Source: Leifsonia sp. fls2-241-R2A-40a
Lineage (GTDB): Bacteria > Actinomycetota > Actinomycetes > Actinomycetales > Microbacteriaceae
Assembly (NCBI RefSeq): GCF_030209575.1
Contig: NZ_JARVRS010000001.1
Coordinates: 2,232,001-2,296,000 of the forward strand
Direction: 5' to 3'
Length of the DNA: 64,000 nucleotides
Part shown: in pieces, positions 21,317-30,473 of the stretch
Layout of the letters: every line of letters begins with the position of its first letter
Position numbering within the stretch: the first letter of the stretch is position 1
Notes under the pieces: model-generated
Told to the model about the DNA's origin: nothing
Databases searched by the model: none
What the model saw: the letters and a program-made list of their open reading frames with translations, nothing else
Translations under genes and position numbers: made by a program

Positions 21317-21413
21317 GACTACGCCCCGCCGACCAGGGAATTCTCGCCCCTGAGCGGATGGGGCCTGCCGTCCACCCGACCCGTCGGCAGCCGCGTATCC
21401 GTAGGAGGTCCCC

Positions 21414-23075
21414 GTGGCGTCCATGACCGAGATCCTCATCCTCCACGGCCACCTCCCGATCGAATACCTCGACCGCGTGGAGACCGAGCCCGCGGCGGAC
21501 GAGTCCGTCGTGCGCGAACTCATCTCCCGTGGCGCGATCACCGCCACGCAACTGGCCCGCGCCCGCGCCACCCAGGCCGGACTCCCGTTCGTCGAACTGG
21601 CCGACTACCCGGTCGACCGGACGGCGGTGGCCCTCATCCCCGGCGCGATCTGCCGGCGGCACACCGTCCTGCCGATCGGCACCGCCGACGGCATGATCGT
21701 GCTGGCGATGGCCGACCCCGGAAACGTCTTCGCCATCGACGACGTTCGCGCAGCCTCCCGACTCAATGTCGCCGCCGCAGTGGCGGAGGAGGCGGACCTG
21801 CGGACCGCGATCGACCGGTACATCCGCGCCGACGACGAGCTCAGCGACCTGACGTCCACCCTCGAGGAGGAGACGGCGGCGTCGGAGGACACGTCGGTGA
21901 TGGAGTCGTCGGACGACGACGCTCCGATCGTCCGGTTCGTGAACCTCCTGGTAAGTCAGGCCATCCAGGATCACGCGTCCGACATCCACATCGAACCGGC
22001 CGAGCACGACGTCCGCGTCCGGTACCGCATCGACGGCGTGCTGCATGCCATGCAGTCGGCCCCCAAGAGCATCCAGAACGGTGTCATCTCGCGGCTGAAA
22101 ATCATGTCGGACATCGACATCGCCGAGCGGCGCAAGCCGCAGGACGGCCGCATGTCCGTCGTCCACGGCGGCCGCCAGATCGACCTCCGCGTGGCCACCC
22201 TGCCGACCGTGTGGGGCGAGAAGGTCGTCATGCGCATCCTGGACAACACCAACACCGGGATGACGCTGGGCGACCTCAACCTGCTGGACCGCAACTTCGA
22301 GACCTACCGGGCCTCGTACTCGAAGCCGTACGGGATGATCCTGGTCACGGGACCGACCGGTTCGGGCAAGTCGACCACTCTCTATACGACGCTGAACGCT
22401 GTCGCGCGACCCGAGATCAACGTGATCACCGTCGAGGACCCGGTGGAGTACCGGATGCCGGGGGTCAACCAGGTGCAGGTGAACCCGAAGGCCGGCCTGA
22501 CCTTCGCGAGCGCGCTGCGCAGCATCCTCCGCTCCGACCCGGACGTGGTGCTCCTCGGTGAGATCCGCGACCACGAGACGGCGCAGATCGCCATCGAGGC
22601 GTCGCTCACCGGCCACCTCGTGCTCTCGACTCTGCACACCAACGACGCTCCGAGCGCAGTGACCCGCCTGACCGAGATGGATATCGAGCCGTTCCTCGTC
22701 GGTTCTGCGCTCGACTGCGTCGTCGCCCAGCGCCTTGCCCGCCGCCTCTGCGACCGCTGCAAGCAGCCGGGTGTCTATTCGCCGGACGACCTGAGACGGC
22801 TCCGGTTCACCATCCCCGAGGAGACGCAGCCGCTCATGTTCGTCCCGATCGGCTGTCCCGCCTGCTCCAACACCGGCTACCGCGGCCGCATCGCCGTTCA
22901 TGAGGTGATGGCGGTGACGGAGGACATCGAGCGTCTCGCCGTCGAGCGTGCGTCGAGCGCCGAGATCGGCCGCGCCGCACGCGCGCAGGGCATGCTCACG
23001 CTTCGCGAGGACGGCTGGGAGAAGGTCAAGCTCGGCCTGACATCCATCGAAGAGATCCTGAGAGTGGTCGCCTAG
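21414..23075 (+). CDS. pilB: Type IV pilus extension ATPase PilB (GspE family)
   Basis: 553 residues. GTG at 21414 is chosen because TAGGAGG lies 5 bases upstream; an in-frame ATG is 9 bases later. The N-terminal MshEN/T2SSE_N domain covers about residues 1-150. The ATPase core has Walker A GPTGSGKST at 313-321, an Asp box, a Walker B near LLGEIRD, and a His box with LSTLHTNDAPSA. A C-terminal four-cysteine zinc site (CDRCKQPG and CPACSNTGY) is typical of PilB and absent from PilT. It powers pilin polymerisation at the cytoplasmic face. First gene of an eleven-gene pilus operon. Confidence 0.95.
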   Translation: MASMTEILILHGHLPIEYLDRVETEPAADESVVRELISRGAITATQLARARATQAGLPFVELADYPVDRTAVALIPGAICRRHTVLPIGTADGMIVLAMADPGNVFAIDDVRAASRLNVAAAVAEEADLRTAIDRYIRADDELSDLTSTLEEETAASEDTSVMESSDDDAPIVRFVNLLVSQAIQDHASDIHIEPAEHDVRVRYRIDGVLHAMQSAPKSIQNGVISRLKIMSDIDIAERRKPQDGRMSVVHGGRQIDLRVATLPTVWGEKVVMRILDNTNTGMTLGDLNLLDRNFETYRASYSKPYGMILVTGPTGSGKSTTLYTTLNAVARPEINVITVEDPVEYRMPGVNQVQVNPKAGLTFASALRSILRSDPDVVLLGEIRDHETAQIAIEASLTGHLVLSTLHTNDAPSAVTRLTEMDIEPFLVGSALDCVVAQRLARRLCDRCKQPGVYSPDDLRRLRFTIPEETQPLMFVPIGCPACSNTGYRGRIAVHEVMAVTEDIERLAVERASSAEIGRAARAQGMLTLREDGWEKVKLGLTSIEEILRVVA

Positions 23076-23083
23076 GAGGGCAC

Positions 23084-24646
23084 ATGACGAACGACGAGAG
23101 CTGGGGCGGCTTTCCGGCGCCCACAGCCAAGCCGGTCTATGAGATCCCGGTGACCGGACCGGGGTCGACGGCCGGTGGATGGGCGCCGGATCCCGGTGCG
23201 CCGCTGAGCGCGCCGCCGACGTGGACGCCCCCGGCCTCGGAGACGCCGGCGGCGGCCCAGACCCAGCCGCTGAACCCGCCCCCGTACGCCGAGCCACCGG
23301 CCGAGCCTGCGGCCGCGGCTCCGGCTCCGGTGTGGGATCTGAACGACCACACTGCCGCCGTCACGCGCTTGGTGCCCGCAGGACGCAGGGCCGCGCTCCA
23401 GCAGGAGGCGGCGGCTCCCGGCGCAGCAGGCGGTCGCGAAAAGCCGGCCTTCACCGAGGACACCAGCGTCCTCACGCCCGCCGAGCGCGAGGCCCTCGAC
23501 GCTGCCGATCCGGAACTCGTGGCCGCACTGCGAGAAGTGGTCCTGCAGCGGGCGTCCGACCTGCATGTGACCGTCGGTGCCCCTCCGATGGTGCGCATCG
23601 ACGGCGCCCTGACCCCCGCCGGCCCGAGCGCGCCCTGGGGCACCGAGCGCACCATGTCCGCGCTGATGAGCCTTTTGACCGAACGACAGCGCGAGACGTT
23701 CAAGCGCGAGCTGGAACTGGACTTCGCGTTCACCATTTCGGCGAACTCCCGTTTCCGCGTCAACCTCTACCAGCAGCGAGGTTCGGTCGGGGCGGCTTTC
23801 CGTCTCATCCCGACAGAGATCAAGCAGCTGCGCGAACTCGGCGTGCCCGAGTCGATCGGACGGTTCGCGTCCCTCCCGCGCGGACTCGTCCTGGTCACCG
23901 GTCCGACAGGTTCCGGCAAGTCCACGACGCTCGCCGCCCTCATCGATCTTGTCAACTCTTCCCGGGCCGACCACATCGTCACGGTCGAGGATCCGATCGA
24001 GTTCATGCACACGCACAAGCGATCGATCGTGAACCAGCGCGAGGTGGGACACGACACCCACAGCTTCAACAACGCGCTCAAACACGTCCTCCGCCAGGAC
24101 CCGGACGTCATCCTGATCGGTGAGCTCCGCGATCTCGAGACGATCTCCGTCGCGCTCACTGCCGCCGAGACCGGCCACCTCGTCTTCGCGACCCTGCACA
24201 CGCAGGACGCCCCGCAGACGATCGACCGCGTCATCGACGTCTTCCCGCCGCACCAGCAGGGGCAGGTGCGCGCACAGCTCGCCGGCACGTTACAGGGCGT
24301 GGTGTGTCAGACCCTCGTCAAGCGCGCATCGGGCAAGGGCCGGGTGGTCGCCACCGAGGTGCTCATGATGACGCCGGCCATCGCGAACCTCATTCGCGAG
24401 GGCAAGACTTATCAGATCGCCTCCTCCATGCAGGCAGGCGCCGGAGACGGCATGCACACCATGGACCAGCATCTCGCCGACCTCGTCGACTCGGGCGTCA
24501 TCACCCGGACGGCGGCTCTCGAGAAAGCGCACGACCTGGAGAGCATCACCCGCCTGATTCAACGTGCGGACACCGACACCTCCGCGCAGGCATTCGCGGC
24601 CAGCGAGCCGGACTTCGGCGACAGCTTCTCGGGTCAGGTCCGCTGA
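23084..24646 (+). CDS. pilT: Type IV pilus retraction ATPase PilT with N-terminal extension
   Basis: 520 residues; PilT is usually about 350. The first ~140 residues are Pro/Ala-rich and disordered-looking (repeated PP, EPPAEPAAAAPAP). The PilT core follows: LREVVLQRASDLHVTVGAPP start, Walker A GPTGSGKST at 273-281, Asp box VEDPIEF, Walker B LIGELRD, and the AGMRC-like zone replaced by FATLHTQDAPQTIDR. Unlike PilB there is no cysteine zinc site. PilT depolymerises pili and drives twitching. ATG at 23084 has AGGAGGG upstream, 8 bp after pilB, and the stop overlaps pilC by 1 bp. Confidence 0.92.
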   Translation: MTNDESWGGFPAPTAKPVYEIPVTGPGSTAGGWAPDPGAPLSAPPTWTPPASETPAAAQTQPLNPPPYAEPPAEPAAAAPAPVWDLNDHTAAVTRLVPAGRRAALQQEAAAPGAAGGREKPAFTEDTSVLTPAEREALDAADPELVAALREVVLQRASDLHVTVGAPPMVRIDGALTPAGPSAPWGTERTMSALMSLLTERQRETFKRELELDFAFTISANSRFRVNLYQQRGSVGAAFRLIPTEIKQLRELGVPESIGRFASLPRGLVLVTGPTGSGKSTTLAALIDLVNSSRADHIVTVEDPIEFMHTHKRSIVNQREVGHDTHSFNNALKHVLRQDPDVILIGELRDLETISVALTAAETGHLVFATLHTQDAPQTIDRVIDVFPPHQQGQVRAQLAGTLQGVVCQTLVKRASGKGRVVATEVLMMTPAIANLIREGKTYQIASSMQAGAGDGMHTMDQHLADLVDSGVITRTAALEKAHDLESITRLIQRADTDTSAQAFAASEPDFGDSFSGQVR

Positions 24647-25872
24647 TGGCCGGCGCAGCCACCTTCGTCTACCGCGGCAGGAACGCGGACGGGAAGGTCG
24701 TGAAGGGCCGCGTCGACGCTCCGGGGGAGTCCGCCGTTGCGGCCCGGCTGCGGACGATGGGGCTGTCTCCGATCTCCATCGAAGAGGCGCCCGAGGGGAC
24801 GGGTCTGAACCGGGAGATCAATCTCGGGTTCGGCTCCGGCGTCAAGCTCAAGGATCTGGCCATCATGAGCCGCCAGATGGCGACGATGATCGGCTCCGGC
24901 CTCTCGATCCTCCGGACGCTGAACATCATCGCGGAGCAGACCGAGAACAAGAAGCTCGCGGACATCATGCGCCACGTCTGCGACGACGTGGAGTCCGGAA
25001 TCGCCATCTCGGATGCGATGAAGAAGTACGGGGACGTGTTCCCGCCGCTCATGGTGAACATGATCAGGGCGGGCGAGACCGGCGGCTTCCTCGATTCCTC
25101 GCTGGAATCGATTGCAGACAACTTCGAGAAAGAGGTGAAGCTCCGCGGCACTATCAAGTCGGCGCTCACCTATCCGGTCATCGTGCTGGTGATGTCCCTG
25201 GTAGCGGTCATCGGCATGCTGCTGTTCATCGTCCCGGTCTTCGAGAACATGTTCAAGGGTCTGGGCGGCCAGCTCCCCCTGCCCACGATGGTGCTCGTCG
25301 AGATCTCTCACCAGATGGTCTGGGTCGCCCCGGTTCTGGTGGTGGCGGCGGTCGTCGGTGGAATCTGGTGGTCCCGCAATAAGAACACGGAGACCGTCCG
25401 GAGACGAGTGGATCCGATCAAGCTGAGGCTTCCCGTGTTCGGATCGCTGATGAAGAAGATCGCCGTCGCCCGCTTCAGCCGTAACTTCGCGAACATGATC
25501 GGCGCCGGAGTCCCGATCCTGCAGGCCCTGAAGATCGTCGGCGAGACGAGCGGGAACTGGGTGATCGAGAACGCTCTGACCAACGTGGCGGAGTCGGTCC
25601 GCCAGGGGGAGTCGATCGCGGGCCCGCTGACCGAGCAGCCGGTGTTCCCCTCGATGGTGGTGCAGATGATCGCCGTGGGCGAGGACTCCGGGTCGCTGGA
25701 GACCATGCTGAACAAGATCGCCGACTTCTACGACCAGGAGGTGGCTGCCGCCACCGAACAGCTCACGGCCATGATCGAGCCGCTCATGATCGCGTTCCTG
25801 GGAGTTGTGATCGGCGGCATGGTGATCGCCCTGTACATGCCGATCTTCCAGATCTCCAGTCTCGTGAAGTGA
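24646..25872 (+). CDS. pilC: Type IV pilus inner-membrane platform protein PilC
   Basis: 408 residues. It has the duplicated GspF/T2SSF domain: a first cytoplasmic helical half (residues 65-190, MSRQMATMIGSGLSILRTL), membrane segments near 180-200 and 220-245, a second half (ARFSRNFANMIGAGVPILQAL) and a last membrane segment near 385-405 (MIAFLGVVIGGMVIALYMPIF). PilC is the membrane base on which PilB and PilT act. The N-terminal ~60 residues (FVYRGRNADGKVVKGRVDA) are the usual small lead domain. Start overlaps the pilT stop by one base. Confidence 0.95.
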   Translation: MAGAATFVYRGRNADGKVVKGRVDAPGESAVAARLRTMGLSPISIEEAPEGTGLNREINLGFGSGVKLKDLAIMSRQMATMIGSGLSILRTLNIIAEQTENKKLADIMRHVCDDVESGIAISDAMKKYGDVFPPLMVNMIRAGETGGFLDSSLESIADNFEKEVKLRGTIKSALTYPVIVLVMSLVAVIGMLLFIVPVFENMFKGLGGQLPLPTMVLVEISHQMVWVAPVLVVAAVVGGIWWSRNKNTETVRRRVDPIKLRLPVFGSLMKKIAVARFSRNFANMIGAGVPILQALKIVGETSGNWVIENALTNVAESVRQGESIAGPLTEQPVFPSMVVQMIAVGEDSGSLETMLNKIADFYDQEVAAATEQLTAMIEPLMIAFLGVVIGGMVIALYMPIFQISSLVK

Positions 25873-26050
25873 GCGTTCACATGCGATTTGTCACTCGTTC
25901 GGGGAATCCCCACAACTGGGGCGCAATATCACGCGAATTGCCCCCTTTTGTGGGATTCTGCAGGGAATTTTAAGAGAAATACCATCCAAACAGCCGGACG
26001 GAAACTCGCACCGATCGGCGTCCCGCATATCCCGACCGATTGGAACCGCA

Positions 26051-26479
26051 ATGTACTTCCGCCTCATGGGCAAGCTGAACGCCCGCCGCAAGGGCCTGTT
26101 GGAGCAGGACGAAAAGGGCTTCACCCTGATCGAGCTCCTCGTCGTGGTGATCATCATCGGCATCCTGGCCGCGATCGCCATCCCGGTGTACCTGGGCATC
26201 CAGGACAACGCAAAGGACTCGGCGATCAAGTCGGACCTCACCAACGCCAAGACGGCAATCGTCGGCTACTACACCGACAACCCCAACGGGGCAGCGCCGG
26301 CGCTCACGACTGCCGCACTGGGCAAGTACGGCTACTCGACGACCGACGGAGTCACGCTGACGCTGACGACGCCGCCGACGGGCTCGGGGTCGGACTTCTG
26401 CATCACGGGAAGCCGCGACACCACGCACATCTTCCACGTCACGAGCAACGGCCCCGTCGCCAAGGACGCGTGCCCGTAA
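26051..26479 (+). CDS. pilA: Major type IV pilin
   Basis: 142 residues as a precursor. The class III signal ends at Gly23, and the predicted cleavage is Gly23/Phe24 in KGFTLIELLVVVIIIGIL, with the required Glu at mature position 5 (Glu28). The hydrophobic helix (to about 45) forms the pilus core, and the remaining ~95 residues form a small globular head with two late cysteines (FCITG and DACP) that could make the usual C-terminal disulphide. The ribosome site before ATG 26051 is weak (GGAA); ATG 26066 is a possible alternative. The 178-base lead and the following hairpin suggest its own high expression. Confidence 0.93.
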   Translation: MYFRLMGKLNARRKGLLEQDEKGFTLIELLVVVIIIGILAAIAIPVYLGIQDNAKDSAIKSDLTNAKTAIVGYYTDNPNGAAPALTTAALGKYGYSTTDGVTLTLTTPPTGSGSDFCITGSRDTTHIFHVTSNGPVAKDACP

Positions 26480-26490
26480 ATCGATTCCTC

Positions 26491-26524
26491 GCGAAGGGGC
26501 GCCGCGCACGCGGCGCCCCTTCGC
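26491..26524 (+). terminator. Hairpin after pilA, likely partial terminator
   Basis: GCGAAGGGGCGCCGCG and its perfect complement CGCGGCGCCCCTTCGC form a 16-bp stem with almost no loop, 11 bases after the pilA stop and followed by only a weak TCTG. It probably ends or stabilises most pilin mRNA while letting some transcription reach the minor pilin genes. Confidence 0.65.
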
Positions 26525-26593
26525 TCTGAAGCAGGCGACCGCTTCTACCGCTCCGCCCCACCATCCCAACACCCGACTCAGGGGAGGTGAACA

Positions 26594-27985
26594 ATGAAAG
26601 CTCTTCTGCAGCGACTCCGCACCTCGGAGTCTGGCGTCAGCCTGATCGAGGTGCTGGTCGCCATGATGATCTTCGCCATCATCTCCGTCGGCGTTGCATA
26701 CTCCCTGCTTTCAGCGTTCACCCTCACCGGCGACTCGCGTGCCCGTGCCGTCGCCACCAACCTCGCGGCCCAAGAAGTCGACCTCGACCGCTCGGCCGCC
26801 GATTTCTTCGCTCTGCAGTCCACCCCCGCCGGTAGCCCCAAGCTCGTGCAGGTGCCGAGCAGTACCGGCCTCACCTACAGCATCACCCGCTCCGTGAGCC
26901 TGGTCTACAACAGCGGTAGCGACGTCAATTGCAACGCGTCAGCGCCGAGTTCGATGCTGTACAAGCGCATCCACATCGCCGTCACCTGGCCGAAGATGAT
27001 CGGTCAGGCCGTCGTAGCCGACACAGTCATCGCCCCGTCCACCAAGATCAGTGTGGACTCCCTGGGGACGATCCTCGTCTCCACGCGGAACTCCGGCGGG
27101 ACCCCCGTGGCCGGAGCCGCTGTCTCGGTCTCACCCGACCCGGGCTCCGTACCGTCCGCCACCGATTCGATGGGCTGCAGCTACGTGCTGAAGGTCCCGC
27201 CGGGGACATACACGGTGAGTGTCTCGAAGACGAACTACCTCGACCCCAACCAGAACGCCACGCCGTCGGCGACCGTGACCGTGAAGGCCGGGCAGAGCGC
27301 CTCCGCGGGGTTCACCTACGACCAGTACGGAACCGCGAACTGGGCGTACCCTTCCGGTGGCACCCAGAAGCCCAGCAACCTGGCCGTCAGTGTGCTCAGC
27401 ACGTACGGCGTGTTCAAAACGACGGCGAATTCGCCGACCGCGGCCAATCTGTTCCCGTCGACCGAGTACAACGTCGTCGCCGGCGCCTACTCGCCCAAGA
27501 CCGATTCCAGTTCCGGATGCCTGTCACCGAACCCGGCGGACTGGGGTGTCTCGCCGGCAGGTGGGGGCAAGAACCTCGTCCCGGTTGCTGCGCCGACGGC
27601 GTCGTTCGGGCCCGGGGGCTCGGCGAGCATCGGGACGCTGCCCGTCAAGAGCGTGACGGTCACGAACGTCCCGGGAACCACCGCGAACCTGTTCCTCCGC
27701 GCCACGAACGTCGCCTCCTGGGTGGCCGGCGACCCGGGGTGCTTCGGCACGGGCCTCACGCAGACCCTCGACTTCGGTGCCAGCGCCATTCTGGGCAAGT
27801 CGGCGAACAGCAAGGTGACCATCCAGCTGCCCTACGGCGCCTGGAAGATCACCTATGGCACGACATCCACGCCCACGACCGTCGCCCCCGCCAACTGGAT
27901 CTCCGCTCCGGCGGGCGTCACCGGCATCACGGTGGGGCCGACCGGAACCGGCACGGTCACCCTGGATCCCCGGGCGGTGCAGTGA
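26594..27985 (+). CDS. PilV-like minor prepilin with carboxypeptidase-regulatory-like domain
   Basis: 463 residues, far longer than a usual PilV. The prepilin signal is at the start (SESGVSLIEVLVAMMIF): cleavage after Gly14, Glu at mature position 5. After the pilin-like head (to about 150), a segment near 155-235 has the carboxypeptidase-regulatory/Cna-B-like pattern (GGTPVAGAAVSVSP, then PPGTYTVSVSKTNY). A further beta-rich region with Cys pairs follows. The extra domain would be displayed at the pilus tip or shaft and could be adhesive; that is inference. ATG has AGGGGAGGTGAAC upstream. Confidence 0.8.
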   Translation: MKALLQRLRTSESGVSLIEVLVAMMIFAIISVGVAYSLLSAFTLTGDSRARAVATNLAAQEVDLDRSAADFFALQSTPAGSPKLVQVPSSTGLTYSITRSVSLVYNSGSDVNCNASAPSSMLYKRIHIAVTWPKMIGQAVVADTVIAPSTKISVDSLGTILVSTRNSGGTPVAGAAVSVSPDPGSVPSATDSMGCSYVLKVPPGTYTVSVSKTNYLDPNQNATPSATVTVKAGQSASAGFTYDQYGTANWAYPSGGTQKPSNLAVSVLSTYGVFKTTANSPTAANLFPSTEYNVVAGAYSPKTDSSSGCLSPNPADWGVSPAGGGKNLVPVAAPTASFGPGGSASIGTLPVKSVTVTNVPGTTANLFLRATNVASWVAGDPGCFGTGLTQTLDFGASAILGKSANSKVTIQLPYGAWKITYGTTSTPTTVAPANWISAPAGVTGITVGPTGTGTVTLDPRAVQ

Positions 27986-28719
27986 TGCCGTTCCGTTCCG
28001 TCGTCCGTCGCCTGAGCTCGGATCAGTCCGGTATCAGCCTCATCGAGTGGCTGGTCGCGATGTTCGTGTTCGGCATCGTCATCACGCTGATCGCGAATCT
28101 GTACGTGAGCACCACCCGCGCCATGGACAACGCCCAGAACACCAACCAGAACACACGCTCGGCCTCCAACGCGATGAACGAGATGGCGAGGATGCTCCGC
28201 GCTGGAACGGACAATCCCGTGTCGAGCACCGGCTTCGGCGCACCGCCTCCCAACGACCCCGCGTTCGTGTATGCGCGCAATGAGTCCGTGCTGTTCTACG
28301 CGTTCGTCAATCTGACGGGAACGACGCAGCAGCCGATCCAGGTCCGACTGAGGATCGATAGCGCGACCCGGCAGCTGCTGGAGGACACCTGGCCGGCGAC
28401 GAGCCTCGGCAACGGCTATTGGTCTTTTCCGGCTGAGACGACGGCCCCCCAGCGCACGCGCATCCTCGCCGACGTCATCGCACCCAAGACGACCGGTTCG
28501 TCGTGGACGTTCACCTACCTCGATGTGACCAACACCCCGATACCGACCGGCGCCGGCACGGGCGGTGGTGTGGCCAACGTCAAGACGACTCTGGCGTCCA
28601 TCGCGTCCGTACAGCTCACCGTCACTGTGCTTTCCCGTCTCGGCGTCGCCGACCACCAGGTCACGTTGCAGAACACGGTGGGCCTTCCGAATCTCGGCCT
28701 GAACAGGACGATCTCATGA
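27985..28719 (+). CDS. PilW-like minor prepilin
   Basis: 244 residues. The prepilin signal is DQSGISLIEWLVAMFVFG, with predicted cleavage after Gly16 and Glu at mature position 5. The position between PilV-like and PilX-like genes, the NTRSASNAMNEMARMLRAG helix after the membrane stretch, and the mostly beta remainder fit PilW. Minor pilins prime pilus assembly and sit at the tip. ATG overlaps the previous stop by 1 base and the stop overlaps the next ATG (ATGA), so the three minor pilin genes are tightly coupled. Confidence 0.8.
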   Translation: MPFRSVVRRLSSDQSGISLIEWLVAMFVFGIVITLIANLYVSTTRAMDNAQNTNQNTRSASNAMNEMARMLRAGTDNPVSSTGFGAPPPNDPAFVYARNESVLFYAFVNLTGTTQQPIQVRLRIDSATRQLLEDTWPATSLGNGYWSFPAETTAPQRTRILADVIAPKTTGSSWTFTYLDVTNTPIPTGAGTGGGVANVKTTLASIASVQLTVTVLSRLGVADHQVTLQNTVGLPNLGLNRTIS

Positions 28720-30473
28720 TGACCACCACTGGGCGCTGGTTCCGCGCCATCCGCGAGGGTCGCTCGGATGGGATGGCGCTCCTCACTGTCGTGATCTTCG
28801 GCACCGTGCTCGTGATGCTGGTCGCGACGGCTGCCGCCTTCGCCAGCAGCGGTGCGACGAAATCGCGAACCGACGACGACTGGAACGCCGCGATGGCCGC
28901 CGCTTACGCCGGCCTCGAGGACTACCAGGCGAGGCTGGCCAACGACACGACGTACGTGCAGTATCGCAATCCGAATTCGACCTTCGGCGCCGGCGGGACG
29001 GGCGCGCTGCCGCCGACGACGAACCCGGCGTTCGGACTCGACAAGGGCGGAAGCTGGGCGCAGGTGCCCGGAGACGCGGCTCAACCGTCCCGCGCGTACT
29101 TCAGGTACGAAGTCGACAATTCGCAGTACGCCACTACCGGTGTGGTGCGGTTGCGGTCGACGGGGATGGTCGGCTCCGAGGTCCGCTCGATCGTCGTGAA
29201 CGTCAAGCAGACGGGATTCATCGACTTCCTCTACTTCACCGACTTCGAGGTGAAGGATCCGGCGCAGTCGAAGGCCAGCTGTGCTACCTCGAGCGGCAAG
29301 CCGAACTACGCCTGGTTCTACTCGAGCAACACGCATGACAGTAACTGCACGGAGATCCAGTTCGGCCCGAACGACGTCATCAATGGGCCGCTGCACTCCA
29401 ACGACACGTTGCTCATCTGCGGCTCGACCTTCAACGGTCGCGTGACGACGGCGAACACGAAGTCGCCGTACTTCAAAAAAGCGTCGGGATGCGCTGATCC
29501 GACGTTCAAGCAGGGCGTGCCGACCCCCGACTCCTCGATCGGGATGCCGCAGACGAATCTGCAGATGAAGACGGAGACGCGGACAGACCTGCCCGACTCG
29601 GTGAAGCGACCCGGCTGCCTGTACACCGGCCCGACGGTCATCACCTTCACCGGAGACGGCAAGATGAACGTGAAGTCGCCTTTCACGAAGCTCACCCAGG
29701 TCGTCGGCGATCCGGCGACCGGCGGCGACGGGACCGTCGCCATGTGCGGTGTCGCCGGAACCGGTCTCAATCAGCTGGGTTCGGCTGGGGGCGCCACCAT
29801 CGACGTCATTCCCCAGAACCTCGTCTACGTGCAGAACGTGCCCGGTTCGAACGACAAGAACTACACCGCGCAGAATACGTGGCCCACGGGCTTCACGTGC
29901 AACTCCTCGGGCAACGGCTGGACCTTCGGCGGGTCTGCCTATCCGATGGCCAACGAGGTGGTCCCGACGGCCAACCCGGCGCACTACGGCTGCCGGAACG
30001 GGGACGTGTTCGTCCAGGGCACGGTGCACGGGCAGGTGACGGTCGCCGCGCAGAACTACGTCTACATCACCGGCGATCTCACGTACCAGGACAACACGAA
30101 GGACATGCTCGGACTCGTCGGCAACAACGCCGTGTGGGTGTGGAACCCGTTCAAGGACTCGTCGACACCACTGCTCGGCAGCGACCGCACCATCTACGCC
30201 GCCATCCTCTCAGTCGGCCACACCTTCATGGTCCAGAACTACGACATCGGCCCGGCACGCGGGAACCTCAACATCTACGGCGCCATCGCCCAGGAATACC
30301 GCGGAACGGTCGGCACGGCGGCGGGCAACGGCTACATCAAGAACTACAACTACGATCCGCGTTTCAAGTACACGGCGCCACCCAAGTTCCTCTCGCCGGT
30401 GTCCACGACCTACGGTGTGAGCACTCTGGTGGAAGTCCCCAAGGCGTTCAAGCCCGACGGGAGCGCGGGATGA
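28716..30473 (+). CDS. PilX-like pilus assembly protein with large exported domain
   Basis: 585 residues. A membrane segment near residues 20-45 (GMALLTVVIFGTVLVMLVA) is preceded by a basic/Gly part, the PilX layout that lacks the strict Glu5. The rest is a ~540-residue exported region rich in Asn, Thr, Gly and aromatics with at least nine cysteines (for example SKASCATSS, NCTEIQFG, LICGSTF), and several HSND, GNVFVQG-like beta turns. This is much larger than classical PilX (~200). It may be a tip adhesin. Two adjacent ATGs (28716 and 28719) are possible; the stop overlaps the peptidase gene. Confidence 0.7.
   Translation: MMTTTGRWFRAIREGRSDGMALLTVVIFGTVLVMLVATAAAFASSGATKSRTDDDWNAAMAAAYAGLEDYQARLANDTTYVQYRNPNSTFGAGGTGALPPTTNPAFGLDKGGSWAQVPGDAAQPSRAYFRYEVDNSQYATTGVVRLRSTGMVGSEVRSIVVNVKQTGFIDFLYFTDFEVKDPAQSKASCATSSGKPNYAWFYSSNTHDSNCTEIQFGPNDVINGPLHSNDTLLICGSTFNGRVTTANTKSPYFKKASGCADPTFKQGVPTPDSSIGMPQTNLQMKTETRTDLPDSVKRPGCLYTGPTVITFTGDGKMNVKSPFTKLTQVVGDPATGGDGTVAMCGVAGTGLNQLGSAGGATIDVIPQNLVYVQNVPGSNDKNYTAQNTWPTGFTCNSSGNGWTFGGSAYPMANEVVPTANPAHYGCRNGDVFVQGTVHGQVTVAAQNYVYITGDLTYQDNTKDMLGLVGNNAVWVWNPFKDSSTPLLGSDRTIYAAILSVGHTFMVQNYDIGPARGNLNIYGAIAQEYRGTVGTAAGNGYIKNYNYDPRFKYTAPPKFLSPVSTTYGVSTLVEVPKAFKPDGSAG

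Noticed and set aside
21149-21413. A cyclic di-GMP riboswitch before the pilus genes
   Set aside because: Such riboswitches often control pili, but the conserved GEMM sequence parts were not seen in this gap or before pilA.
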